Source: Neomicrococcus aestuarii (lineage in GTDB: Bacteria; Actinomycetota; Actinomycetes; Actinomycetales; Micrococcaceae). From it: a DNA stretch of 64,000 bases. Shown here piece after piece: positions 1 to 8,859 of this stretch. The stretch lies in assembly GCF_014201135.1 (NCBI RefSeq), contig NZ_JACHDR010000001.1:2765628-2829627 (forward strand), given 5' to 3'. The position numbers and the translations under genes were made by a program. The notes under the pieces are model-generated. The model was not told the origin of the DNA. It did not search any database and saw only the letters and a program-made list of their open reading frames with translations. How positions within the stretch are numbered: the first letter of the stretch is position 1; the number at the start of each line of letters is the position of its first letter.

Positions 1-795
1 AGAGGACGTGTGCCGTCCGCGGCCGGTGACTTTGTTGACGCCGCCGGTGGCACGATCAGCACCCGTGAGCGCGTTCACGAGGGTGGACTTGCCGACACCC
101 GAGTGGCCAACCACCACGCTGACCTCACCGGAAATCAGTTCTTTGAGCTCATCGAGCGTTGAACGCTGAAGTCGGGCTGACGCCCCGTCTGCTGATCGGG
201 CGTCGATGCCGCTTGCGTTCACGTCCGCGGTACGGCTGACCAAAATGTCGAGTTCAACGCCCGCATAGTTGGCCATGAGCCCGTCAGGCTCTTTGATGTC
301 AGCCTTCGTGATGCACAAGATGGGGTGAATGTTCGCATCAAACGCGGCCACGAGGGCTCGGTCAATGAAGCCCGTGCGAGGTTCCGGGTTGGCGGCCGCC
401 ACCACAATGATGAGGTTGTCCGCGTTCGCTACCACGACGCGTTCCACGGGATCCGTGTCGTCGGCGCTGCGCCGCAACAAAGTTTTGCGTTCTTGAATGG
501 TGACAAGACGGGCGAGGCTGTCCGAGGCGCCGGAGGTATCTCCGACTAACCCCACGAAGTCTCCCGGAACTACCGCTTGGCGGCTCAGGCTACGCGCACG
601 AGCAGCCGTGACGAGGCGTTCTTGCGGGGTGTTTTCGTCGAGGATAGCCGTGTATCGTCCGCGGTCCACCGTGACGATTCGACCGATCTCGGCGTCATCG
701 AACGAAGGCCTGTCCTTGGTACGCGGACGGGACCCCTTCTTGTTGGGCCGAACGCGGACATCACTTTCATCAAAAGAACGAGCATCGCGAGCCAT
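1..795 (-). CDS. rsgA: Ribosome small-subunit-dependent GTPase A (partial, 3' end outside window)
   Basis: RsgA is a circularly permuted GTPase that acts in late maturation of the 30S subunit. About 265 residues are visible. They read as an N-terminal OB-fold region, then a G4-like ITKAD near residue 162, then the P-loop GHSGVGKST near residue 230. G4 lying before G1 is the hallmark of the permuted GTPase fold. The frame runs off the left edge, so the C-terminal zinc-binding part cannot be checked. The ATG at 795 lies 3 bases after the aroA stop on the same strand, so rsgA is probably translated from an aroA-rsgA mRNA. Confidence 0.93.
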   Translation of the reverse strand, partial: MARDARSFDESDVRVRPNKKGSRPRTKDRPSFDDAEIGRIVTVDRGRYTAILDENTPQERLVTAARARSLSRQAVVPGDFVGLVGDTSGASDSLARLVTIQERKTLLRRSADDTDPVERVVVANADNLIIVVAAANPEPRTGFIDRALVAAFDANIHPILCITKADIKEPDGLMANYAGVELDILVSRTADVNASGIDARSADGASARLQRSTLDELKELISGEVSVVVGHSGVGKSTLVNALTGADRATGGVNKVTGRGRHTSS

Positions 796-798
796 GAA

Positions 799-2217
799 CT
801 ACTCCGCCGATCCCTGGTTTGTAGCGGCCGCGGTGGCGACCACTCGATCCCAGAGCTCGGGGAATTGGGGGAGCGTCTTGGACGTCGTGGCAATATCCAC
901 CACGCTCACGTCGGGGACAGCGAGGCCCACCACTGCTCCGGCCGTTGCCATGCGGTGGTCTTCGTAGGACTCCCACACTCCGCCGTGTAAAGGCGCCGGG
1001 ATGATCTCGATGCCGTCTTCAAGTTCGCGAGCGTTGCCGCCAAGACGATTGATCTCGGTGACCAGCGCTTGGAGGCGATCCGTTTCGTGGCCGCGCAAAT
1101 GGGCAATGCCGGTAAGGCGCGAGGGGGAGTCGGCCAAGGCCAGGAGGCCAGCCAACGTGGGGGCTAGTTCGCTGGAATCAGCGATCTCTGAGCCCGTGAT
1201 GGTTTCGCCGCCAGTGACCACGAGGTCCTGACCGCCGCGAGGCCGGGGCACCAGCGTCACGGTGGCGCCGAGCTGCGGCAAGTATTCGCGCCAGCGATCA
1301 CCCACTTGGGTGGTCTCGGCTGGCCAGCGTTCAATGGTGACCGTGCCATGGGTAGCCAAGGCGGCAGCAAGGAACGGCCCAGCGTTGGACAGATCTTGCT
1401 CAATCTCAATGTCGAACGCGTCGATGTTTCCGGGCGAGACGGCCCAGGTCAACGTCTTCGAATCATCAACACGGACACCGAGACCGCGAAGAGCCTCGCT
1501 GGTCATACGAATATGGTCAACGCTGGGAACCTTATGACCCTCATGGGTCAGCGTGAGCCCCTTGCTGAAGTGCGCGCCGGCAAGCATGGCAGCGGAAATG
1601 AACTGGGACGAACCCGAAGCATCGATGGCCACGGGTCCACCGAGGATAGTTTCTTGACCAATGATCGTGAACGGCAACATTCCGTTCTCGCCACCGCGGA
1701 TGTCCACGCCCAGAGCGCGCAAGGTATCGAGAATGGGACCCATGGGACGCAATCGCGCAGCAGGATCACCATCAAAGGTCCACTCGCCAGGCGTGAGGGC
1801 CGCCAAGAACGGAACAAACCGCATGACAGTGCCCGCGAGACCGCAGTCAATCGTGCCGGAACCGGCCAGCGGGACCCGAGCTGCGTCGTCGTAATCCGAA
1901 GAAGCCAAGCGCGGGAAAATCACCAGATCCGGGCCGTAAGAACCGGAACCTGGAACCTCTTCAATCCGGACGCCCAACGTCCGCAACGCGTTCATCATGA
2001 GGCGCGTGTCACGCGCGTACAACGGCGCGCGAAGGCGGGAAGGACCCGCCGCAAACGCACCCAACATGAGGTAACGCGCGGTCAAAGACTTAGAACCCGG
2101 AAGGGTTAAAGTGACCTTGACCGGCCCCAGAGGCGTGGGGGCCGGCCAAGGATCAGGAAGCGCCACTGAATCGTGATTGCTGAGGGTCGAGGGTACTGAC
2201 GTCGAATCGTGATGCAC
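799..2217 (-). CDS. aroA: 3-phosphoshikimate 1-carboxyvinyltransferase (EPSP synthase)
   Basis: This enzyme transfers the enolpyruvyl group of PEP to shikimate-3-phosphate, the sixth step of the shikimate pathway, in the cytoplasm. The 472-residue product has the N-terminal [10 protein letters not shown] substrate-binding motif, a central SGSSQF element, and the C-terminal [10 protein letters not shown] motif. It starts at GTG with AGGAA 5 bases upstream. The first 25 residues or so are a non-conserved leader of the kind common in actinobacterial AroA. It precedes rsgA with a 3-base gap, so the two are likely co-transcribed. Confidence 0.96.
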   Translation of the reverse strand: MHHDSTSVPSTLSNHDSVALPDPWPAPTPLGPVKVTLTLPGSKSLTARYLMLGAFAAGPSRLRAPLYARDTRLMMNALRTLGVRIEEVPGSGSYGPDLVIFPRLASSDYDDAARVPLAGSGTIDCGLAGTVMRFVPFLAALTPGEWTFDGDPAARLRPMGPILDTLRALGVDIRGGENGMLPFTIIGQETILGGPVAIDASGSSQFISAAMLAGAHFSKGLTLTHEGHKVPSVDHIRMTSEALRGLGVRVDDSKTLTWAVSPGNIDAFDIEIEQDLSNAGPFLAAALATHGTVTIERWPAETTQVGDRWREYLPQLGATVTLVPRPRGGQDLVVTGGETITGSEIADSSELAPTLAGLLALADSPSRLTGIAHLRGHETDRLQALVTEINRLGGNARELEDGIEIIPAPLHGGVWESYEDHRMATAGAVVGLAVPDVSVVDIATTSKTLPQFPELWDRVVATAAATNQGSAE

Positions 2218-2241
2218 TGCGTTCCTGTACGTGATGGTGAT

Positions 2242-2775
2242 TTAGAGACCGAAAGTGTCTTCAACCTTCTTGCGAGCATCCTCAGAGGTGCTGCGAAGGG
2301 CCTGCGAAACCTGTGCGTTGGTCTTCTCAATGCTCTTCTTGGCATCAGCGGCCAAGTGCTGAGCACGCCAAGCCAAGCTCGGGTTGCCATTGGTATCAAC
2401 GGAAGCCAAGAGCACTCCACCGGCCAAACCAATGTTCTTCAAGAACTTCGGAAGCTTCTCTGCATCGGGAGCTTCGGACTGTGCGTCCACCAAAGCGTTC
2501 ACCAGGGCCGTGCCCACAAGAATTGCCGAAGAGAAACGGGGCATCTTGCCAATAGCGAACATCGAACCCGCAACTACCTGCACGCCACCAAGAACGCGAA
2601 CCACAAGCTCCGGCTGATTAGCCGCAACGGTGGCCTTCGGGGTGACGGATGCAAGAGTGTTCAAGCTACCCTCAAGCTGCGCGGCAGCTTCCTTAGGGTT
2701 ACGCAAGCGCTCAAGACCGGTCCAAATGAACGGAGCGGCGAGCATAGGGCGGGCTGCCAAGCGTACAAGCGACAT
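2242..2775 (-). CDS. DoxX family membrane protein
   Basis: This is a 177-residue protein with about four hydrophobic segments, starting [20 protein letters not shown], which matches the DoxX/MauE-like family (COG2259). Actinobacterial members have been linked to membrane oxidoreductase or thiol-redox functions, but no activity can be assigned from this sequence. The C-terminal 40 residues are charged and helical, probably cytoplasmic. An excellent Shine-Dalgarno (TTGGAGGC) lies about 7 bases before the ATG. The gene is transcribed away from sigH across a shared 190-bp control region. A redox link to SigH is possible but is inference from position only. Confidence 0.75.
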   Translation of the reverse strand: MSLVRLAARPMLAAPFIWTGLERLRNPKEAAAQLEGSLNTLASVTPKATVAANQPELVVRVLGGVQVVAGSMFAIGKMPRFSSAILVGTALVNALVDAQSEAPDAEKLPKFLKNIGLAGGVLLASVDTNGNPSLAWRAQHLAADAKKSIEKTNAQVSQALRSTSEDARKKVEDTFGL

Positions 2776-2861
2776 ATTGTGCCTCCAAAAGTCGTAGTCG
2801 GTTGCTCATCAACCTCTCCCATCTTTGCACTTTTCGCGTCACTTCGCGCACTTGGCACCAC

Positions 2862-2867
2862 CGTCAA
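2862..2867 (-). promoter_or_regulatory. Possible -35 element of the DoxX gene
   Basis: TTGACG on the minus strand is followed 17 nt later by the poor -10 candidate AAGTGA. It overlaps the SigH-type promoter on the other strand. The assignment is weak because the -10 is not convincing. Confidence 0.25.
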
Positions 2868-2868
2868 G

Positions 2869-2894
2869 GGAATATCTTCCGCAGGTGGACGGTT
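2869..2894 (+). promoter_or_regulatory. SigH/SigR-type promoter of sigH
   Basis: GGAAT (2869-2873, in a GGGAAT context) is followed by exactly 18 nt and then GTT (2892-2894, CGGTTG). This is the established consensus for the redox ECF sigma factors SigR of Streptomyces and SigH of mycobacteria. It sits about 70 nt before the sigH ATG, implying positive autoregulation. Confidence 0.75.
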
Positions 2895-2964
2895 GAAACT
2901 GACTGAGAATAGCGCGTTGAGTGAAGTGACCACGGTCTTCACCGCATCAAGGAAGGAGGCGCGC

Positions 2965-3678
2965 ATGGCTGTTGCCTCAGCAGTTCTTGACGCCCCCAGC
3001 GTAGACTCGTCTCTGATGACCGAGAACCAGTCCACCGATACCATGCCGTCAGGCGCAGAATCTGAAGCGGAGCGTCGCGCTCGCTTTGAAGCGGATGCCC
3101 TTCAGTACGTTGACCAGCTGTATTCAGCTGCGTTGCGCATGGCCCGAAATCCGTCCGATGCCGAAGATTTGGTACAGGAGGCGTATACCAAAGCGTATTC
3201 GTCCTTCCACCAGTACAAGCCCGGCACCAACCTCAAAGCGTGGCTCTATCGCATTCTGACGAACACGTACATCAACTTGTACCGTAAGCGTCAGCGCGAG
3301 CCACTGCGCACGGCCACGGATCAGGTTGAAGACTGGCAGATGGCGCAGGCCGCAGAGCACAGTTCCTCCGGGTTGCGCTCAGCTGAGACCGAGGCGTTGG
3401 ATCACTTGCCGGATTCTGACGTGAAGAGCGCTCTTCAGTCCATTCCGGAAGAATTCCGCCTTGCGGTGTACTTCACCGACGTCGAAGGCTACTCCTACAA
3501 GGAAGTAGCCGAGATCTTGGATGTGCCCATGGGAACTGTGATGTCCCGTTTGCACCGAGGCCGGCGCCAGCTACGCGACCTTCTCGCCGATTACGCCCAA
3601 GAACGCGGTTTCACCGCGAAAGACAAAAAGATTGCCGCGGGAGATAAAGCTTCCGCCCCGAAGGAGAAAAAGTCATGA
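2965..3678 (+). CDS. sigH: ECF RNA polymerase sigma factor SigH (thiol-oxidative and heat stress)
   Basis: This group-4 sigma factor directs RNA polymerase to thiol-redox and stress genes and is held inactive by the anti-sigma factor encoded next to it. The 237-residue product has sigma region 2 ([20 protein letters not shown], then [12 protein letters not shown]) and region 4 with the helix-turn-helix [20 protein letters not shown]. The ATG at 2965 is chosen because GGAAGGAGG lies 5 bases upstream; the frame is open much further upstream but without family similarity. The tail after about residue 210 is lysine-rich. Its stop overlaps the rsrA start (ATGA). The upstream SigH-type promoter suggests autoregulation. 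Confidence 0.94.
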   Translation: MAVASAVLDAPSVDSSLMTENQSTDTMPSGAESEAERRARFEADALQYVDQLYSAALRMARNPSDAEDLVQEAYTKAYSSFHQYKPGTNLKAWLYRILTNTYINLYRKRQREPLRTATDQVEDWQMAQAAEHSSSGLRSAETEALDHLPDSDVKSALQSIPEEFRLAVYFTDVEGYSYKEVAEILDVPMGTVMSRLHRGRRQLRDLLADYAQERGFTAKDKKIAAGDKASAPKEKKS

Positions 3679-3938
3679 GCGATTGCCAGTCACTCGGCGA
3701 CTGCGCCGATTCCCGCATTGTGCGTTTGTACGAGTACCTTGATGGTGCCTTGTCCGTTGAGGACATTCACGACATCAAGGTTCACTTGGACTCATGCGTT
3801 GATTGCGCGAAGGAACATGACATCGAATGCGTCATTCGTTCTGTCGTGAAGCGCTCGTGCCAGGATCACGCGCCTGCGGACTTGAAGTCCCGCATCATGG
3901 GCCGCATCACGGAGATCCACGCGGAGACTCCCGCCTAA
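3675..3938 (+). CDS. rsrA: Zinc-binding anti-sigma factor (RsrA/RshA type)
   Basis: This 87-residue protein binds and silences SigH under reducing conditions and, in characterised homologues, releases it when zinc-ligating thiols form disulfides. The ZAS motif H37-x3-C41-x2-C44 is intact, and extra cysteines lie at positions 4 and 10. It overlaps the sigH stop by 4 bases (ATGA), so the two are translationally coupled. The neighbour sigH makes the function clear. The name RsrA is used by analogy with Streptomyces; RshA is the mycobacterial name. Confidence 0.92.
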   Translation: MSDCQSLGDCADSRIVRLYEYLDGALSVEDIHDIKVHLDSCVDCAKEHDIECVIRSVVKRSCQDHAPADLKSRIMGRITEIHAETPA

Positions 3939-3967
3939 ACTGCGCAGGATCTTTTAGCTTTAAAAGG

Positions 3968-4021
3968 AAGAACCGCGGTAGCCGCATAGATCAGTTGATC
4001 GGTATGGCTACCGCGGTTCTT
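3968..4021. terminator. Bidirectional terminator between rsrA and bL37
   Basis: A perfect 16-bp inverted repeat (3968-3983 and 4006-4021, core GAACCGCGGTAGCC) encloses a 22-nt loop that itself holds GATCA/TGATC. It lies between two convergent genes. On the minus side it is followed by a short T stretch (CCTTTT); on the plus side there is no T tract. Confidence 0.65.
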
Positions 4022-4074
4022 GCGTCTGTGGAGGGCTGGTTTTGAGCCGTCTCCTACAACGAGATCCGAGGACC

Positions 4075-4149
4075 TTATGCGTTTGGACGCTTTCCGTGGT
4101 TAGCGCCTCCGCGCTTGCGGTCGCGACGCTTGCGTGCTCGCTTGCTCAT
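4075..4149 (-). CDS. 50S ribosomal protein bL37 (24 residues)
   Basis: This very short gene encodes MSKRARKRRDRKRGGANHGK followed by RPNA. The strongly basic sequence ending ANHGKRPN matches the actinobacterial ribosomal protein bL37, first seen in mycobacterial 50S structures, where it sits as an extended peptide in rRNA. A consensus Shine-Dalgarno AGGAGG lies 5 bases before the ATG. Location next to sigH-rsrA is, as far as I recall, conserved in actinobacteria. Such genes are often missed because of their length. An intrinsic terminator lies 22 bp upstream, so it needs its own promoter or read-through. Confidence 0.85.
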   Translation of the reverse strand: MSKRARKRRDRKRGGANHGKRPNA

Positions 4150-4170
4150 GGCTGCCTCCTTACTTCTGCT

Positions 4171-4201
4171 AAAAATTGCTGCCGTTTAGTCTCTCACGGC
4201 A
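4171..4201 (-). terminator. Intrinsic terminator after the GDSL-like gene
   Basis: On the minus strand TGCCGT (4201-4196) pairs with ACGGCA (4185-4180) and is followed by GCAATTTTT. Stem plus T tract is a classical Rho-independent terminator. It sits only 22 bp before bL37 and could act as an attenuator for it. Confidence 0.6.
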
Positions 4202-4225
4202 AAGCGGGGGTTGGATAATTCGGAT

Positions 4226-4237
4226 GTACGACGACGC
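4226..4237 (+). repeat. Copy of recurrent 12-mer GTACGACGACGC
   Basis: Intergenic copy between the GDSL-like gene and bL37. Its right flank AGCTCGG is shared with the variant copy inside aroA (near 1871-1889), extending the match to about 19 nt. Confidence 0.4.
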
Positions 4238-4290
4238 AGCTCGGCTTGAGTGCCCAACTGCGGTGACGCCGTGGTGAAAGCGGGGTGAGG

Positions 4291-4896
4291 CTAGCCTTCA
4301 GAGGGCTGAGGAATGCCCAGCCACTGGTACCAGCCGCGGTGCAGTACGAGCCACGCCATGAGGCCGTAGCCAGCCTGACCGGGTTGGCCGTTGTTCTCGG
4401 CGAGGTCACGGCGCCACTGCTCATGGTTGAGCAACGGCGTGTACATGTCCACGAACGCGTGCTGGCGACGGCTTGCGACGTCACCGTAAGCGGCCGAGAG
4501 ATCAGCGAGGCGAGCATTGCGCTCTGGATCCAAGCTAGGGGGAGGACCTACCACCATGGCTTTGATGCTGAGCTGGCTTGCCGCATCCAAGATGTTGGCG
4601 AGGTTCAAGCGGGAGCGTGCCGTGGAGATCTCGAGATCTAAGTCCTTGCTGGTCATGGCAATGACCAGACGGTTTTCAGTCTCTTCGCTGAAACGGCGGC
4701 CTACTTCTTCAAGCCAGCGTTGCGAGATGGCTTCTGAACCTTCAGCCGGTGCGGCGAGAACATAGCTTTCGATGCGCACGCTATCAAGCGGGGTGCGTGC
4801 AAGTACGCGCCCAAACCACCCCAAAGCGCGCGGATCTCCGTGACCCGCCAAGAGTTCGTCGCCAACGGCGGCAAGCCTAATGGTCCTGGTATCCAC
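4291..4896 (-). CDS. GDSL/SGNH-hydrolase-like protein lacking the catalytic serine
   Basis: The 201-residue protein has the fold signature of the SGNH hydrolase family: block I near residues 11-16, and a middle part with the AMTSKDLDLE and VVGPPPS segments. Block I reads VGDELLAG, so the nucleophilic serine of GDS(L) is replaced by Glu14. The C-terminal DxxH of block V is also not evident (GQPGQAGYGL). It may therefore be a non-catalytic relative; no substrate can be named. It starts at GTG with AAAGGA upstream and stands alone between kgd and bL37. Confidence 0.7.
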   Translation of the reverse strand: MDTRTIRLAAVGDELLAGHGDPRALGWFGRVLARTPLDSVRIESYVLAAPAEGSEAISQRWLEEVGRRFSEETENRLVIAMTSKDLDLEISTARSRLNLANILDAASQLSIKAMVVGPPPSLDPERNARLADLSAAYGDVASRRQHAFVDMYTPLLNHEQWRRDLAENNGQPGQAGYGLMAWLVLHRGWYQWLGIPQPSEG

Positions 4897-4938
4897 GAAA
4901 ATCCTTTCTAAAGATTGAAATAACCCTAACAGTCACGG

Positions 4939-4975
4939 TTGTGGGGTCCACGCGCGGCGCGCATGGACCCCACAA
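4939..4975 (-). terminator. Hairpin terminator after kgd
   Basis: A perfect 12-bp inverted repeat (4939-4950 and 4964-4975, core GTGGGGTCCA) with a 13-nt GC-rich loop lies 9 nt downstream of the kgd stop. There is no T tract, so the hairpin may act in 3'-end stabilisation as well. Confidence 0.55.
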
Positions 4976-4983
4976 TTCGTTAT

Positions 4984-7900
4984 TTAGGCTTGGTCAAAAA
5001 CCTGAGACACCAGCTTGGCGTTCTCTGCTTCGTGGCGCTTGTGAGAGCCGGTAGCAGTGGAAGCCGAGGCCGGACGCGAAGCCAACTTCACAGGGCGTCC
5101 TAACTCAGGAACCATGTTCAGTGCCACGAACGGCCATGGTCCCTGGTTGGCAGGCTCGTCCTGAGCCCACACCACGGAAGCGTTCGGGTAGCGATCCAGC
5201 TCTTGCTTGATCTCTTCGATCGGTGCCGGGTACAGCTGTTCAACACGAACCAAAGCGGTCTTGGTGTCCTGAGCCTTCGTGCGAGCTGCCAAGAGGTCGT
5301 AGTACAAGCGACCCGAGACAAGCACGACGCGCTCGACGTCGTTGCTGTGAACAGCCCGATCGCCGATGACCTTCTGGAAGGAACCCTGCGTGAATTCTTC
5401 TACCGAGGAAGCCGCGGCCTTGAGGCGGAGCAACTGCTTGGGGGAGAACACGATCAATGGCTTGCGTGGACGCGAGTAGGCCTGACGACGCAACAAGTGG
5501 AAGTGGTTAGCGCCCGTGGTTGGGTGTGCCACCACCATGTTGTCTTCGGCACACATCTGCAAGAAGCGTTCGATGCGTGCGGAGGAGTGGTCCGGACCCT
5601 GACCCTCGTAGCCGTGTGGCAAGAGCATGACCAGCGATGAACGCTGAGCCCACTTCTGCTCGGCGGAGGAGATGAACTCGTCGATCACGGTCTGTGCGCC
5701 GTTGACGAAGTCACCGAACTGGGCTTCCCACAATACGAGTGCGTTCGGGCGTTCTACGGAGTAGCCGTATTCGAAGGCCAGTGCGGCGTATTCGGACAAC
5801 AGCGAATCGTAGATGAACAGTTCGGCACCGCGGGCGCTCATCTTCTCCAGCGGAGACCACACCTGGCCGGTCTGGCGATCGTGGAAGACTGCGTGGCGCT
5901 GCACGAAGGTGCCGCGACGCGAATCCTGACCCACCAAACGAACCGGGACACCTTCAGCCGTCAAAGAGCCGAACGCAGCGAGCTCTGCGAAGCCCCAGTC
6001 GATGCCGCCTTCACGGGACATCTTGGCGCGACGCTCGAGAAGTGCCTTGAGCTTCGGGTGAACCGTGAAGCCTTCTGGGATCTCAACGAAAGCGTCACCG
6101 ATCTCGGCAAGCTTCTCGGCGGAGATCGCCGTATCCGTCTTGACGAACGGAGCATCCACGTCATCCTGCTGAGAAGCAGGCTTCTCTAGGTCAGCGTTAG
6201 TGGAAGAACTGGTCTTGACCACAGGGATCGGCGAGGTCTGAGCCGCGTGAGTTTCCGCGAAGACGCGCTCGAGACGCTCTTGGTAGTCGCGCAATGCCTG
6301 ATCTGCTTCGTCCTGCGTGATGTCACCACGGCCAACGAGGGCTTCGGTGTACAGGCGGCGGGTGGAACGCTTATTTTCGATGAGGTTGTACATCATCGGC
6401 TGCGTCATCGAAGGATCGTCGCCTTCGTTGTGTCCGCGGCGGCGGTAGCACACGAGGTCGATGACAACGTCCTTGTTGAAGCGCTGACGGTACTCGAAGG
6501 CCAACTGGGCTACGCGAACCACGGACTCTGGCTCATCGCCATTGACGTGGAAGATCGGAGCCTGAATGGTCTTGGCAACATCGGTGGAGTACGTGGAAGA
6601 ACGTGCTGCCGATGGAGCGGTGGTGAAGCCAACCTGGTTGTTGACTACCACGTGAACCGTGCCGCCGGTCTTGTAGGCCTCGAGCTGGGACAGGTTCAGG
6701 GTCTCAGCAACAACGCCCTGACCTGCGAACGCGGCATCGCCGTGAACGAGGATCGGCAGAACGCTGAAGCGATCCACACCCTGGTCCAAAGTGTCCTGCT
6801 TGGCGCGCACAATGCCCTCAAGGACACCGTTGACGGCTTCCAAGTGGGATGGGTTGGCGGCCAAGTAAACCTTGGTCTGGTTGCCGCTGTCAGAGGTGAA
6901 CTTACCCTCGGTGCCCAAGTGGTACTTCACGTCGCCGGAACCCTGAACAGCGCCTGGATCCTGGATGCCATCGAACTCGCGGAAGACCTGAGCGTAGGTC
7001 TTGCCGGCGATGTTGGTGAGCACGTTGAGACGACCGCGGTGAGCCATACCAATCGCTACTTCGCTCAAGCCTTCGTCAGCGGCGTCGGCGATGATCGCGT
7101 CAAGCAGCGGAATCAGGGACTCGCCACCCTCAAGGGAGAAGCGCTTCTGGCCCACGAACTTGGTCTGCAAGAAGGTCTCGAATGCTTCAGCGGCGTTCAA
7201 GCGGCCCAAGACGCGGAACTGCTCTTCGCGCGTTGGCTTCTCGTAGGAGCGCTCGAGCTTGTTCTGGAACCACTCGCGCTCTTCGGGGTTGCCGATGTGC
7301 ATGTATTCGATGCCGGTGTAACGGCAGTAGGCATCGCGCAGTACACCCAGGATGGCGCGCAACGGCAAGCGCTGCTTTCCGCCGAAACCGCCCGTGACCC
7401 ATTCGCGGTCCAGATCCCACAGCGTGAGGCCGTAGGTCTGGATGTCAAGGTCTGGGTGCTTGCGCTGGACGTACTCGAGCGGGTTGGTGTCCGCCATCAA
7501 GTGACCGCGTACGCGGTATGCGTGGATGAGTTGCTGGATACGAGCGATCTTGTTGACCTGAAGCTCGATGTCCACCTGGTTGTCCACGGCCCAGCGAACT
7601 GGCTCGTAAGGAATGCGGAGCGCTTCAAAGATTTCGTCGTAGAAGTTCTGATCGCCCAAGAGCAAAGACTCGATGAGGCGCAAGAACTCGCCGGAGCCTG
7701 CACCCTGAATCACGCGGTGATCGTAGGTGGAGGTCAGCGTGATGATCTTGCCAACGCCCTGAGTGGCGATGATCTTCTCAGAAGCACCACGGAATTCAGC
7801 TGGGTACTCGAGGGCGCCGACACCCACGATGGTGGCCTGGCCCTTGGACAGACGAGGAACGGAGTGAACCGTGCCAATGCCGCCCGGGTTGGTCAAAGAC

Positions 7901-8859
7901 ACCGTAGTACCGGAGTAATCGTCCATGGTGAGCTTGTTGTTACGGGCCCGCTTGACCAGGTCCTCGTAAGCAGTCCAGAACTCCACAAAGTTCATGGTCT
8001 CGGACTTCTTGATGTTTGGGACCACTAAGGTGCGGGAGCCATCTGGCTTTGGCATGTCGATGGCGATACCGAAGTTCACGTGCGCCGGCTGGATAGCGAC
8101 TGGCTTGCCGTCCTGAATGTCATACGTGACGTTCATGGAAGGGAACTGGGCCAATGCGCGGATGGTTGCATAACCAATCAAGTGCGTGAAGGAGACCTTG
8201 CCGCCGCGGGCGCGCTTGAGGTGGTTGTTGATGACAATGCGGTTGTCGATCAACAACTTGGCCGGTACGGCACGAACGGTGGTTGCCGTTGGAACCGTGA
8301 GCGAGGCGTCCATGTTGGTGGCAACGGCCTTGGCGACACCCTTCAGAACGGTCACTTCGTCTTCGGCTGGGTGAGCCGAAGCCTTGGCACTCTTGGTAGG
8401 AAGCTCAGCAGGGATCGGCTGATTAGCTCGAGCTGCAGGCTTAGCCGAGGCTGGGGTTGCTGGCACTTCAGCCTTGGAGCCCGTCTCGCCGGACGTTGCG
8501 GAGGCGGCAGCGTCGGGAACACGTGCTTCGGTGGCGGCGCGTGGAGCGGGGGAGGACTGAGCCGGAGCGGCCGCTGCTGGGGCTGACTGCGCTGGAGCGG
8601 CAGCGGGCTTGGCTGGGGCAGAAGCTGGCGGGTTCGCTGGCTTGGCCGGAGCCGAAGTTGATGGGGTTGCGCTTGCGGCTGAAGCGGAGCTAGGCGCGGT
8701 GGCGCTGCTGGAAGAAGAATCGCCCATAGCTTCGAAGATGTCCCACCACTTCTTATCTACAGAGTTCTTGTCCCGCAGAAATTGCTGATACAGCTCCTCA
8801 ACCAGCCATTCGTTGCCGCCGAATTCTTCCGCGAGCCGGCTAAGTGATTGTTCTGGCAC
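4984..8859 (-). CDS. kgd: Multifunctional 2-oxoglutarate decarboxylase/dehydrogenase E1 with fused E2 succinyltransferase domain
   Basis: This is the actinobacterial Kgd/OdhA enzyme of the TCA cycle, which joins thiamine-dependent 2-oxoglutarate decarboxylase and dihydrolipoamide succinyltransferase activity in one chain. The order seen is: an E1 N-terminal helix segment (LAEEFGGNEWLVEELYQQFL), an Ala/Pro/Ser-rich linker (about 45-175), a DLST catalytic domain with the YDHRVIQG motif near residue 380, then E1 with IGMAHRGRLNVL. No lipoyl domain precedes the E2 part, as usual in this family. I start it at GTG 8859 because homologues begin at the PEQS.. segment; the frame is open for 34 more residues upstream. 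Length 1291 residues is typical. Confidence 0.95.
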   Translation of the reverse strand: MPEQSLSRLAEEFGGNEWLVEELYQQFLRDKNSVDKKWWDIFEAMGDSSSSSATAPSSASAASATPSTSAPAKPANPPASAPAKPAAAPAQSAPAAAAPAQSSPAPRAATEARVPDAAASATSGETGSKAEVPATPASAKPAARANQPIPAELPTKSAKASAHPAEDEVTVLKGVAKAVATNMDASLTVPTATTVRAVPAKLLIDNRIVINNHLKRARGGKVSFTHLIGYATIRALAQFPSMNVTYDIQDGKPVAIQPAHVNFGIAIDMPKPDGSRTLVVPNIKKSETMNFVEFWTAYEDLVKRARNNKLTMDDYSGTTVSLTNPGGIGTVHSVPRLSKGQATIVGVGALEYPAEFRGASEKIIATQGVGKIITLTSTYDHRVIQGAGSGEFLRLIESLLLGDQNFYDEIFEALRIPYEPVRWAVDNQVDIELQVNKIARIQQLIHAYRVRGHLMADTNPLEYVQRKHPDLDIQTYGLTLWDLDREWVTGGFGGKQRLPLRAILGVLRDAYCRYTGIEYMHIGNPEEREWFQNKLERSYEKPTREEQFRVLGRLNAAEAFETFLQTKFVGQKRFSLEGGESLIPLLDAIIADAADEGLSEVAIGMAHRGRLNVLTNIAGKTYAQVFREFDGIQDPGAVQGSGDVKYHLGTEGKFTSDSGNQTKVYLAANPSHLEAVNGVLEGIVRAKQDTLDQGVDRFSVLPILVHGDAAFAGQGVVAETLNLSQLEAYKTGGTVHVVVNNQVGFTTAPSAARSSTYSTDVAKTIQAPIFHVNGDEPESVVRVAQLAFEYRQRFNKDVVIDLVCYRRRGHNEGDDPSMTQPMMYNLIENKRSTRRLYTEALVGRGDITQDEADQALRDYQERLERVFAETHAAQTSPIPVVKTSSSTNADLEKPASQQDDVDAPFVKTDTAISAEKLAEIGDAFVEIPEGFTVHPKLKALLERRAKMSREGGIDWGFAELAAFGSLTAEGVPVRLVGQDSRRGTFVQRHAVFHDRQTGQVWSPLEKMSARGAELFIYDSLLSEYAALAFEYGYSVERPNALVLWEAQFGDFVNGAQTVIDEFISSAEQKWAQRSSLVMLLPHGYEGQGPDHSSARIERFLQMCAEDNMVVAHPTTGANHFHLLRRQAYSRPRKPLIVFSPKQLLRLKAAASSVEEFTQGSFQKVIGDRAVHSNDVERVVLVSGRLYYDLLAARTKAQDTKTALVRVEQLYPAPIEEIKQELDRYPNASVVWAQDEPANQGPWPFVALNMVPELGRPVKLASRPASASTATGSHKRHEAENAKLVSQVFDQA

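Noticed and set aside
2209..2964. Upstream extension of the sigH frame by 252 codons
   Set aside because: It overlaps the DoxX-like gene and the sigH promoter, has no family similarity, and lacks a ribosome-binding site, unlike ATG 2965.
6247..8028. 593-codon open frame on plus, opposite kgd
   Set aside because: It is the mirror of kgd codon usage. The translation shows no domain, while the minus-strand reading is a textbook Kgd.
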